Shown here: one piece after another, positions 26,801-33,333 of the stretch | Layout: every line of letters begins with the position of its first letter | How positions within the stretch are numbered: position 1 is the stretch's first letter | From: Acidiphilium sp. C61 | GTDB lineage: Bacteria; Pseudomonadota; Alphaproteobacteria; Acetobacterales; Acetobacteraceae | Direction of reading: 5' to 3' | Length of the DNA: 64,000 nucleotides | Assembly: GCF_902712915.1 (NCBI RefSeq) | Contig: NZ_CACTIA010000005.1 | Span: 3,074,501 to 3,138,500, forward strand | Made by a program: the position numbers and the translations under genes | Notes under the pieces: generated by a model | Seen by the model: the letters and a program-made list of their open reading frames with translations, nothing else | Told to the model about the DNA's origin: nothing | Databases searched by the model: none

Positions 26801-28361
26801 GCTGGGCGGCGGTGCGGCGCTCGCGGTCGGCGGCACGCTCGATGCCGCCTCCCTGCTCGATTCGGGTGCTGCGACCCTTGCCGGCGGCACGCTCGCCCTG
26901 GCCGGCGCCGCCACGCTCGCGGCGGGGGCGGCGCTGACCCTTGAGGGCGGCGCGCTGCGCGCCGCTTCGATCAGCCTTGCAGCCGGTGCCACGCTCACCG
27001 GATATGGGCTGATCGGCACGATCGGCGCGCCCGGGCTCATCCCGGTCGATGCGGCGGGCACGCTGGAAGCGTCCGGCGGTACGCTGGCTTTGGGCGGCAC
27101 GCTGGCCGGCGGCGCCACCATCGCGGCGGGTGCGGTGCTCGACCTCGCGGGGCCGGCCACCGGCGGCAGCATCGCCTTTGCCGGCGCCGATGGCACCCTT
27201 GCGATCAACGACGTCGCCGCGATGACCGATCCGGTGGTGAACATGGCCTCCGGCGACGCGATCGACCTGATCGGCGTCGCCCCCTCGCTGGTCAGCGATG
27301 CCGGCGGCACGCTCACGGTGAGCGGGCAGGGCGGGTTCGGCCTCGCCGAGGCGGCGGCGCAGGCGGCGATCGCGATCGGGACGGACGGGTTCGGCGGCAC
27401 TTATGTCACCGTGGGCGGCGCCATGCCCTGCTTTGCCCGCGGCACGCGGCTGCTGACCGCGGACGGGTATCGGCCGGTCGAGACGCTGCGTCCCGGCCAT
27501 CGGCTGGTGACCGAGGGGGGCGGCACGGAACCGATCGTCTGGATCGGCTCGCGGACGATCGACCTTTCGCGCGACGAGGCGGCGCCGCTGCTGCACCCGG
27601 TGATCATCACGCCGGGCGCTTTCGGCCCCGGCGTGCCGGCGTGCGCGGTGACGCTCTCGCCGCTGCACGCGGTGCTGGCGGGCGAGGGGCTGGTCCCGGC
27701 CTCGCTGCTGGTGAACGGCGCGACCGTGCTGCGCGACTGTTCGCGGTTTGCCGTGACCTATTACCATGTCGAACTCGCCCGCCATGCGGTGATCCGGGCG
27801 GAAAACCTGCCCTGCGAGACCTATCGCGACGATGGCAACCGCGACCGCTTCGCGGTGGAGCTCGGCGTGCCGGGCGCGCCGGCGTCGTCCTGCCGCCCGG
27901 TCGTCACGTCCGGCGCGGCGTTGCTGGCGGTCCGGGCGATGCTTCACTGCCGCGCCATCGAACTCGGGTATCAGATCGTGCATGGCGCGCAGGTCGACGC
28001 GCGGGCCGGCGACGCGCCGCCGATCCTGCCGCGCTGCCGCCGCGGGCGGCTCGATTTCATCCTGCTGGCGCCGGTGTTGCGGCTGGTGCTGCGCGCCCGC
28101 GCGACACCGCCCGCCTATACCGATCCCGCATCCGAAGACCGCCGCAGCCTCGGCATCTGTGCTGCAGGCGTGGTCGCCAACGGCGTGCGCCTGCCGGCCT
28201 GGCACGGCGTGGGCTGGTTCAGCCCGGACGAGGGGGATCGCGGCATGTGGAGCGGCGGGGCCGCCGAGCTGGTATTCGCCCGCCCGGCGCGGCGGGTCAG
28301 CCTCGATCTCGTCGGCAGCGTGCCGCGCTGGGTGCGAAACCCGGCGATGCTCGCGCTCTGA
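23862..28361 (+). CDS. giant Gly/Ala-rich beta-repeat protein with C-terminal Hint domain (1499 aa)
   Basis: Residues 1 to about 1185 are long, low-complexity Gly/Ala/Leu-rich beta-repeat sequence. At least two W-x-x-G-x-x-P modules (GDWQSAADWSGGVVPG and NAGSSWRGGVPPANGD) each start a new repeat block, as in autotransporter-associated passengers. The Hint_2-type domain starts at Cys1190 (CFARGTRLLTADGYRPVETL, GHRLVT, LSPLHAVL) and is followed by a tail with YYHVELARHAV, CETYRDDGNR and TDPASEDRRSLG. The Hint and tail match those of the 619-residue protein encoded at 379-2238. A GTG start is used because no ATG is in frame. No signal peptide, barrel or RTX calcium repeats are evident, so the export route is unknown. 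A surface adhesin-like role is inference. Confidence 0.8.
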   Translation: MSTFELIAPDAIGLIEGLTLSSLGGVPPGGFALAGLAASAATTVTLSGGYGFSASTAGGASVSQGGGAITLSGSATQVNAALASLALSAATSGTGTIAITAASGGTTLSSSVAVRALPDSPPAFVAPPAALTLAAGSAQTLGLAIADDPASLLAGFGLGGETLTVSLIADTGAFLLDAASVAAIGVAGNGTGTLVLSAAASDLAGLASALDAVRFAATAAGTLEYVLRQSGGVLPDAVTNGGLSIAVTGTVAGGSAGWAGGVGDWQSAADWSGGVVPGVGTDVTLGNGAAIGGEGLGAALDVAAGASVGLDGAFGVATATFGSGATVAIDGALSIAGGLVLDAATLVVGGSGTLDAAGITIGADGALVAFGALAASGLAASGTALLPGGGTLAGALDLASGGVVDFAGTLQADAAAPATGFDAISLAAGSTLEGAGLLLAGNFSEPETIVGPGTILAPGPAPLAIAAGSIGGGVDLAIAPGGVLELGTVSPLYGVFNATPVTVGADATISFAPGASTAQDATAYASTLGEQGGVLVLDSPADFAATLAGFAPGDRIVLPGLTSLSVLNVSTTGFEVAGLVAGNTTQSEIITIHAAIPAGVAPVVETDLAGDAVIGLRAATAALTLNDVPAAGASIEAVNGVATPLIGLGLLVPSNGTAGLQLTVSAVHGEIVGAGGTAAASLVLSAATALAMNAELAALVYTAPGGGTGDVLNFAGGTGLAGLSAAIGIALAAPGTLDFSGTDGSLFNAGSSWRGGVPPANGDLVVFASHAGAPLLVVGPGAASSASVAGAYDFTGTIDLPGTGAALDIGAGGIALFDAGAVVTLGGGAMVGDAAGAGTLGVAGRLDAAGTIAIAGSAAAGSRLDVSGSIAAAALVLGSGAAGTFDLTGAAAFGAATIDGFGAVTAVGTAALGFGTFTLAGGTVGLAGDASLTLGPATIAAGALQLAGSARLSGTAGLDLAGGTLAIGGLAAASLGGALVLGGGAALAVGGTLDAASLLDSGAATLAGGTLALAGAATLAAGAALTLEGGALRAASISLAAGATLTGYGLIGTIGAPGLIPVDAAGTLEASGGTLALGGTLAGGATIAAGAVLDLAGPATGGSIAFAGADGTLAINDVAAMTDPVVNMASGDAIDLIGVAPSLVSDAGGTLTVSGQGGFGLAEAAAQAAIAIGTDGFGGTYVTVGGAMPCFARGTRLLTADGYRPVETLRPGHRLVTEGGGTEPIVWIGSRTIDLSRDEAAPLLHPVIITPGAFGPGVPACAVTLSPLHAVLAGEGLVPASLLVNGATVLRDCSRFAVTYYHVELARHAVIRAENLPCETYRDDGNRDRFAVELGVPGAPASSCRPVVTSGAALLAVRAMLHCRAIELGYQIVHGAQVDARAGDAPPILPRCRRGRLDFILLAPVLRLVLRARATPPAYTDPASEDRRSLGICAAGVVANGVRLPAWHGVGWFSPDEGDRGMWSGGAAELVFARPARRVSLDLVGSVPRWVRNPAMLAL

Positions 28362-28372
28362 CCCCGCTGGAT

Positions 28373-28401
28373 TTGACAAGCGGCCGCGGCGTCACTAAGC
28401 G
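28373..28401 (+). promoter_or_regulatory. candidate rpsD promoter
   Basis: A consensus TTGACA at 28373-28378 is followed after 17 nt by TAAGCG at 28396-28401, about 150 bp before the rpsD ATG. The strong -35 and ideal spacing fit a ribosomal protein gene. It starts 11 nt after the stop of the Hint-domain gene. Confidence 0.55.
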
Positions 28402-28416
28402 AACCGGTCACTGCCG

Positions 28417-28453
28417 GGAACGTGGACGCACCTTCGGGGTGCGCGCCCGTTCC
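28417..28453 (+). promoter_or_regulatory. structured 5' leader hairpin upstream of rpsD
   Basis: A long hairpin: outer stem GGAACG/CGTTCC (28417-28422 with 28448-28453), a 4 by 4 internal loop, inner stem CGCACC/GGTGCG (28427-28432 with 28438-28443), loop TTCGG. It lies just downstream of the candidate promoter, inside the predicted 150-nt leader. It has no T-tract, so a plain terminator for the preceding gene is less likely than an RNA leader structure. A role in S4 autoregulation is only a possibility. Confidence 0.45.
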
Positions 28454-28551
28454 GTCATGCTTGCGCGCCTGATCCATGGTGCAAGCGTGGCGGAGCCTAC
28501 CGGTGCAACATCAGCGGCAGGTCCGCGTCAACAAGAAGGAGTGCGGCACGC

Positions 28552-29166
28552 ATGACCAAGCGTACCGAGAGCAAGTACAAGATCAACCGCCGCCTCGGCG
28601 TCAATCTCTGGGGCCGGCCGAAATCCCCGATCAACAAGCGCGAATACGGCCCCGGCCAGCACGGCCAGCGCCGCAAGAAGCCGTCCGACTTCGGCGTGCA
28701 GCTGATGGCGAAGCAGAAGCTTCGCGGCTATTACGGCAATATCAGCGAGAAGCAGTTCTACAAGTATTACGAGGAGGCGGTGCGCCGTCGTGGCGATACT
28801 TCCGAGAACCTGATCGAACTGCTGGAGCGCCGGCTCGATGCGGTGGTCTATCGCATGAAGTTCGCGATCACCCCGTTCGCCTCGCGCCAGTTCGTCAGCC
28901 ATGGCCACATCATGGTCAACGGCCGCCGCGTCAACATCGCCTCCTACCAGGTGCGCGACGGCGACGTGATCGAAGTGCGCGAGAAGTCGAAGCAGCTCGC
29001 CGTGGTGCTCGATTCGGTGCAGAGCGCCGAGCGCGACGTTCCGGAATATATCGAGGTCGACCACCGCGCGATGAAGGGCACCTTCGCCCGCGCGCCGAAG
29101 CTGGCCGACGTTCCCTATCCCGTGCAGATGGAACCGAACCTGGTCGTCGAGTTCTACTCGCGCTGA
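28552..29166 (+). CDS. rpsD: 30S ribosomal protein S4
   Basis: A 204-residue primary 16S rRNA-binding protein that nucleates 30S assembly. It has the N-terminal [26 protein letters not shown] region without zinc cysteines, then [15 protein letters not shown] [16 protein letters not shown]. The S4 RNA-binding domain follows ([34 protein letters not shown]), with the invariant VEFYSR end. AAGGAG is placed before the ATG. It stands alone rather than in the alpha operon, as is usual in alphaproteobacteria. Confidence 0.97.
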   Translation: MTKRTESKYKINRRLGVNLWGRPKSPINKREYGPGQHGQRRKKPSDFGVQLMAKQKLRGYYGNISEKQFYKYYEEAVRRRGDTSENLIELLERRLDAVVYRMKFAITPFASRQFVSHGHIMVNGRRVNIASYQVRDGDVIEVREKSKQLAVVLDSVQSAERDVPEYIEVDHRAMKGTFARAPKLADVPYPVQMEPNLVVEFYSR

Positions 29167-29288
29167 TTTGGTTGTTCTGCTCGCGCTGACCCGGTTGCCG
29201 GTTTGACGTCATGGGGCCTGTATCCGCACCGGGTATGGGCCCCGTTTCGTTTCGGCCCCACGTTTCGTTTCGATCAAGGAGAGGCGGC

Positions 29289-29429
29289 ATGACCACGACA
29301 AGGCGCATCATCGGCCTGGCCCTCGCGCTGGCGCTGGCGGGAACGCTGGCTGGTTGCGGGATGTTCGGATCGGCTGGTTCGGCGGGGAAGGGCAGCGCGA
29401 CCCTCGCCATTCCGCAGCAGGGGCGCTAG
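29289..29429 (+). CDS. small lipoprotein, entericidin-like size
   Basis: A 46-residue product with a basic N-terminus (MTTTRR), a hydrophobic core (IIGLALALALAGT) and a lipobox LAGC with the lipidated Cys at about position 23. This leaves a short mature peptide rich in Gly and Ser. AAGGAGAGG lies before the ATG. It was recognised as a coding region by the lipobox and ribosome-binding site; the function is unknown. The TAG stop is the first triplet of a hairpin repeat, and the IS element lies about 100 bp downstream. Confidence 0.65.
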   Translation: MTTTRRIIGLALALALAGTLAGCGMFGSAGSAGKGSATLAIPQQGR

Positions 29430-29531
29430 AGCATCATCCGATCAGATGGAATCATCTGATCGGATAAAGATGCTCGGTTTGTCAGTATGATAGAGCACTA
29501 CATCCGATCCAAAAGGATCGGAAAGTGCTCT
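29428..29531. repeat. two-hairpin dispersed repeat module, copy 1
   Basis: 104 bp. Hairpin 1 (29428-29475) has outer arms GAGCATC/GATGCTC and inner stem CCGATCAGATG/CATCTGATCGG. A linker GGTTTGTCAGTATGAT follows. Hairpin 2 (29492-29531) has outer arms AGAGCACT/AGTGCTCT and inner stem CCGATCC/GGATCGG. The same two hairpins and linker recur at 45944-46047 with the same total length. The IS5-family element is inserted exactly at the right end of hairpin 2. Confidence 0.85.
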
Positions 29532-29532
29532 A

Positions 29533-30361
29533 GGTTCTGTACCTATTGCCATGACTACGGGGCGTCTGATTCAAGTCTGTTTGGAGGACTTGGAACATGG
29601 CGGAACTTTTCTGGCTGAACAACACGCAATGGGCTGCGATCGAACCATTGCTGCCGAAGCTTGGCGGCAAGCCTCGGGTTGATGACCGCCGGGTGCTGAG
29701 CGGCATCCTGCATCGCTTTCGCGAGGGCTTGCGATGGCGAGCGCTTCCTGAGGCCTATGGGCCACGAACCACTGTGTTCAACCGGTTCAACCGCTGGAGC
29801 CAGCGTGGCCTCTGGCAGGAGATCTTCGCGGCGCTTGTCGCCTGCGCGGATCCGCCGCGCATCGCCATGGTGGACAGCACCTCGGTTCGGGCACATCGCG
29901 CGGCCGCGGGCGGTAAAGGGGGGCGCAAAGCCAGGCCATCGGCCGGTCGAGGGGTGGACGGACGACCAAGATCCACGCCGTCGCAGATGAGCAGGGACGC
30001 ATCGCCGCACTCCTCCTGACGCCAGGACAGGCCTCCGACATCAGCGGCGCGAGGGCGCTTCTGCCCACAATACCGCCACCAGAAGAGCTGATCGCCGACA
30101 AGGCCTACGACGCTGATGATCTTCGCGCCTTCCTCACCCGCCAAGGCACCAGGCCGGTGATCTCGCCCATGCCCAACCGCCGCGCCATTCCGCCCTTCGA
30201 CCCCGTCGCCTACAGAAAGCGCAATCTCATCGAACGCGCCTTCTGTAGGCTCAAGGACTGGCGCGCCATCGCCACACGATATGACAAAACCGCACGAAAT
30301 TTCCTCGCTGGTATTTGCCTTGTCCTCGCCGTCACATCTTGGATCAGTTGAGTCCAGAGCC
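29533..30361 (+). mobile_element. IS5-family insertion sequence (IS427-like group)
   Basis: About 829 bp, bounded by imperfect terminal inverted repeats (left GGTTCTGTAC, right end complement GGCTCTGGAC, 8 of 10 matching). It is flanked by TA on both sides (29531-29532 and 30362-30363), consistent with a 2-bp target duplication. It carries one transposase read through a -1 frameshift. Removing it restores CTCTAGAGCAG, the end of a hairpin repeat. The element appears complete, so recent insertion is plausible. Confidence 0.85.
29597..30351 (+). CDS. IS5-family transposase, two frames joined by -1 frameshift
   Basis: The upstream frame (from ATG 29597) encodes the helix-turn-helix and first catalytic Asp: LNNTQWAAIEPLLPK, LRWRALP, then MVDSTSVRAHR. 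After the A3G6 run at 29915-29923 the -1 frame continues without a stop to TGA 30351, giving AIGRSRGGRTTKIHAV, LIADKAYDADDLR (second Asp) and ERAFCRLKDWRAIATRYDK (catalytic Glu). This is the standard organisation of IS427-group transposases, in which the fusion protein is made by programmed ribosomal slippage, so I regard it as intact rather than a pseudogene. Base composition is less GC-rich than that of its neighbours. Confidence 0.85.
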
Positions 30362-30422
30362 TAGAGCAGTATACTGATAACAGCCCACCCCCGCGGCGTG
30401 ACGCCGATTTGCGGCTGACGCC

Positions 30423-31229
30423 CTATTCAGCGGGCGGGAAGGCGCCGGTGCGGACCTCGTCGGCATAGGCGCCGATCGCCTCGCGGACCACCCGGGCGCC
30501 ATCGACATAGACCTTGGCGAAGCCGGGCACATAGCCGCCGGTCAGGCCCAGCACGTCGTGCATCACCAAAATCTGCGCGTCGGTCCCGTTGCCGGCGCCG
30601 ATGCCGATGGTCGGCACGCGGACGCGCTGGGTGATCTCGGTGCCGAGCCCGGCCGGGATCGCCTCCATCAGCACCATGCGCGCGCCGGCTTCGGCGAGGG
30701 CGCCGGCTTCCTCGATCATCCGCGCCGCCGCGTCCTCGGTCTTGCCCTGCTTGCGGAAGCCGCCGAGCTGGCGGACATGCTGCGGCGTCAGCCCGATATG
30801 CGCGCAGACCGGCACGGCGCGGGCCGAGAGGAAGCCCACGGTCTCGACCATCGCCGCCCCGCCTTCGAGCTTGATGATGTCGGCGCCGGCCTTGAGCAGC
30901 TGGGCGGCGCTGGCGAAGGCCTGGGCCGGGCCGGCCTCGAAACTGCCGAAGGGCAGGTCGGCCATGATCAGGCAGGAGGGCGCGCCGCGCGCGACCATGC
31001 CGGTATGATAGACCATCTGCTCCAGCGTGACCCGCAGCGTGTCGCGTTCGCCCTGGACCGTCATGCCGAGGGAGTCGCCGATCAGGATGCCGTCGATCCC
31101 GGCGGCCTCGGCGAGCTTCGCGAAGGGATAGTCATAGGCGGTGATCAGGGCGCGGCGCTCGCCGTTGCGCTTCGCGCGTTCCCACGATCCGATCGATTTG
31201 CGGTCGGCCTTGCGATCTGCCGTTTCCAT
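30423..31229 (-). CDS. panB: 3-methyl-2-oxobutanoate hydroxymethyltransferase
   Basis: A 268-residue cytosolic ketopantoate hydroxymethyltransferase, the first step of pantothenate and CoA synthesis. It shows ALITAYDYPFAKLAEAAGID, the Mg-binding IGDSLGM, MADLPFGSFE, IKLEGG, CAHIGLTPQ and VPTIGIGAGNGTDAQILVMHD. Length and motifs are complete. It lies alone between the IS element and a carbonic anhydrase gene; panC is not adjacent. coaD, encoding a later step of the same pathway, is at 62721-63230. Confidence 0.95.
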   Translation of the reverse strand: METADRKADRKSIGSWERAKRNGERRALITAYDYPFAKLAEAAGIDGILIGDSLGMTVQGERDTLRVTLEQMVYHTGMVARGAPSCLIMADLPFGSFEAGPAQAFASAAQLLKAGADIIKLEGGAAMVETVGFLSARAVPVCAHIGLTPQHVRQLGGFRKQGKTEDAAARMIEEAGALAEAGARMVLMEAIPAGLGTEITQRVRVPTIGIGAGNGTDAQILVMHDVLGLTGGYVPGFAKVYVDGARVVREAIGAYADEVRTGAFPPAE

Positions 31230-31271
31230 CGTCCTGCCTTCTGCCTTTCTGTGCTGGGATCTGCCTGCGCG

Positions 31272-31892
31272 CTACGAGGCTTCGGCAATCAGCCGCTCGC
31301 CATCCGCCGTGACCTCGCGCAGCGTGCCGCTCGATACGTCGAAATAGAAGCCATAGACGCCGAGCTGGCCGGCTTCATGCGCCTCGGCGATCCAGGGGAA
31401 GGTCATGAGGTTTTCGAGCGAGACCCGCACGCTCTCGATCTCGGCGCGGCGGGCAGCCTCGACCGGATCATCGGCGAAGCGGGCGGCGCGCTTGCGGGCC
31501 GGCTCGGCGATCCGCACCCAGTTCGCCACGAAATCGCGCGCCTCGGGCGGCGGCTCGTGCAGCAGCGCCGCGATGCCGCCGCAGGAGGAATGGCCGATCA
31601 CCGCGATGCGCCGCACCCGCAGCACCCGCACCGCGAATTCAAGCGCCGCCGAGGTGCCGTGATTGGCGGTGTCCGGCGCGTAGGGGGGCACGAGATTGGC
31701 GATGTTGCGCACGGTAAAAACATCGCCGGGCGCGCAGTCGAAGATCATCTCCGGGGTCACCCGGGAATCGCAGCAGCCGATGGCGAGCGTGTGCGGCCTC
31801 TGCCCGTCGCGCGCCAGCGCCTCCAGGGTTTCCCGCTGCGACGGCCAGCGCCCGTTGCGGAACCGCCGATATCCGGCCAGCAGCTCTTCCAT
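31272..31892 (-). CDS. beta-class carbonic anhydrase
   Basis: A 206-residue enzyme interconverting CO2 and bicarbonate. Zinc ligands are Cys40 and Asp42 in GCCDSRVTP, His101 and Cys104 in GHSSCGG. VRNIANLVPP and a YGFYFDVSSG C-terminal strand are typical of the family. It is cytosolic, with no signal peptide. It precedes panB on the same strand with a 42-bp gap and may be cotranscribed with it. Confidence 0.93.
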   Translation of the reverse strand: MEELLAGYRRFRNGRWPSQRETLEALARDGQRPHTLAIGCCDSRVTPEMIFDCAPGDVFTVRNIANLVPPYAPDTANHGTSAALEFAVRVLRVRRIAVIGHSSCGGIAALLHEPPPEARDFVANWVRIAEPARKRAARFADDPVEAARRAEIESVRVSLENLMTFPWIAEAHEAGQLGVYGFYFDVSSGTLREVTADGERLIAEAS

Positions 31893-32166
31893 CTCGGCTC
31901 CTCATCCAGTGTCCCGAAGCTGAAAACCACCGGATTTCATGCTCAAGATGGACACTCTAAAAATCAGCGACCTGGTGGCCGGCCCGTCCCTGGAATTCAT
32001 CCACGAATTGCAGGAGCGGGACACCGCCCCTCTGTCGATTAACACCCATGCCGCGATGCGGCAAACCTTGTCTCATTCCGTGAACCGCCCGGCCTGAGGC
32101 TGCGCCACCCCTTGCCGCGATGCGGCGGCGGCGCATACTCTGCCATGGAAGCTTCACAGGTGATCC
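31893..32166. other. intergenic region, possible 52-codon frame
   Basis: A 274-base gap between divergent carbonic anhydrase and amidohydrolase genes. A plus-strand frame from ATG 31939 to TGA 32097 (52 residues, starting MLKMDTLKISDLVAG) has no good ribosome-binding site and no recognisable motif, so I do not call it a gene. Two GCCGCGATGCGGC-type palindromic stretches occur near 32050 and 32115 (CCGCGATGCGG in both). Promoters for both neighbours should be here. Confidence 0.4.
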
Positions 32167-33321
32167 ATGCCCGATACCCATGCCGAGCGTCTCGCCCCGC
32201 AACTGACCGAATGGCGCCGCTACCTGCACCAGCACCCCGAACTCTCGTTGCAGGAGCGGAACACCGCGTCATTCGTGTGCGAACGGCTCACCGAGCTGGG
32301 GATTCCGTTCGAGGCCGGGATCGGCGGGCATGGCGTCGTCGCCACGCTGCGGCGCGGCGGCAACCGCAGCGTCGGCCTGCGGGCGGACATGGACGCGCTG
32401 CCGATCACCGAGGCGACCGGTCTGCCCTATGCCTCGAAAACCCCCGGCGTGATGCATGCCTGCGGGCATGACGGGCATACCACCTCGCTGCTGGGTGCGG
32501 CGATGCTGCTGCGCGACGATCCGGACTGGTCGGGCACCGTCCATCTCGTCTTCCAGCCCGCCGAGGAAGGCTTCGGCGGCGCGCTGGCGATGATGGAGGA
32601 CGGGCTGTTCCGCCGGTTCCCGATGGAGCGCATCTTCGGCTATCACAACTGGCCGGGCCTGGAAGCGGGCGCGATCATGATCCATGACGGGCCGATGATG
32701 GCCCAGGGCGAGCGCCTCGCCATCGCCATCCACGGCCATGCCGGCCACGCGGCCATGCCCCATCTCACCGCCGATCCGGTGGTCTGCGCGGCGCAGATCA
32801 TCGTCGCGCTGCAAGCGGTGGTCTCGCGCAACGTCAATCCGCTCGATGCCGCAGTGGTCTCGATCTGCGGCCTGAAGGGGGCCGACGCCGACAACCAGGT
32901 GCCCGAGACGGTGACCCTGCGCGGCACGGTGCGCGCCCTGCTGCCGGAGGTGTTCGATCACGTCGCCGCGCGGATCCGCGAGATCGTCGAGCACACCGCC
33001 GCCGCCATGGGCTGCCGTGGCGAGGTGACGTTCGAGCGACGGCTGGCCGCGACCATCAACCACCGGGAGGAGGCCGCGCGGGGCCGGCTGGTGGCGCAGG
33101 AGCGCGGGATGAAGGTTCTCGCCGACCTGCCGCCGACCATGGCGAGCGAGGATTTCGGCTGGTTCCTGCAGGAGGTTCCGGGCGCATATGCCTGGATCGG
33201 CAACGGCCCCGCCGCCCAGGGCGCGTTCCTGCACAACCAGAACTACGATTTCAACGACGCCATCCTGCCGGTGGCCGCCGGCTATCTCGCCGGCGTGGCG
33301 AAAGCGGCGCTGGCGGGCTGA
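32167..33321 (+). CDS. M20-family amidohydrolase (N-acyl-amino-acid/hippurate hydrolase type)
   Basis: A 384-residue metallopeptidase-fold amidohydrolase. The opening WRRYLHQHPELSLQE is typical. Metal site motifs are LRADMDALPI, MHACGHDGHTT (Cys/His ligands of the IAA-amino-acid hydrolase subfamily), QPAEEG, GYHNWPG and the C-terminal FLHNQNYDFND. A lid/dimerisation domain (GHAGHAAMPH) interrupts the catalytic domain. Likely reaction: release of an amino acid from an N-acyl or N-aroyl conjugate; the natural substrate is unknown. It is 12 bp before an uncharacterised gene. Confidence 0.9.
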   Translation: MPDTHAERLAPQLTEWRRYLHQHPELSLQERNTASFVCERLTELGIPFEAGIGGHGVVATLRRGGNRSVGLRADMDALPITEATGLPYASKTPGVMHACGHDGHTTSLLGAAMLLRDDPDWSGTVHLVFQPAEEGFGGALAMMEDGLFRRFPMERIFGYHNWPGLEAGAIMIHDGPMMAQGERLAIAIHGHAGHAAMPHLTADPVVCAAQIIVALQAVVSRNVNPLDAAVVSICGLKGADADNQVPETVTLRGTVRALLPEVFDHVAARIREIVEHTAAAMGCRGEVTFERRLAATINHREEAARGRLVAQERGMKVLADLPPTMASEDFGWFLQEVPGAYAWIGNGPAAQGAFLHNQNYDFNDAILPVAAGYLAGVAKAALAG

Positions 33322-33333
33322 AGCGAGGCGCCG

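Noticed and set aside
23811..28379. A 1522-codon open frame on the minus strand opposite the giant Hint-domain gene
   Set aside because: Its translation is an Arg/His/Glu/Gly-rich string with no motifs, which is what antisense frames of very GC-rich, codon-biased genes look like. The plus-strand frame has clear domains.
29597..30351. Transposase as a frameshifted pseudogene
   Set aside because: The frame change is at an A3G6 slippery run, both halves are complete and the DDE residues are present, as expected for programmed frameshifting.
31939..32097. A 52-codon plus-strand frame in the gap before the amidohydrolase gene
   Set aside because: No ribosome-binding site, no family resemblance, and a length expected by chance in this composition.
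31999..32267. A short near-identity between TTGCAGGAGCGGGACACCGC in the gap and a similar stretch inside the amidohydrolase gene near 32248
   Set aside because: About 20 bases with one mismatch and no extension on either side. This is probably coincidence in GC-rich sequence, or a trivial relic.
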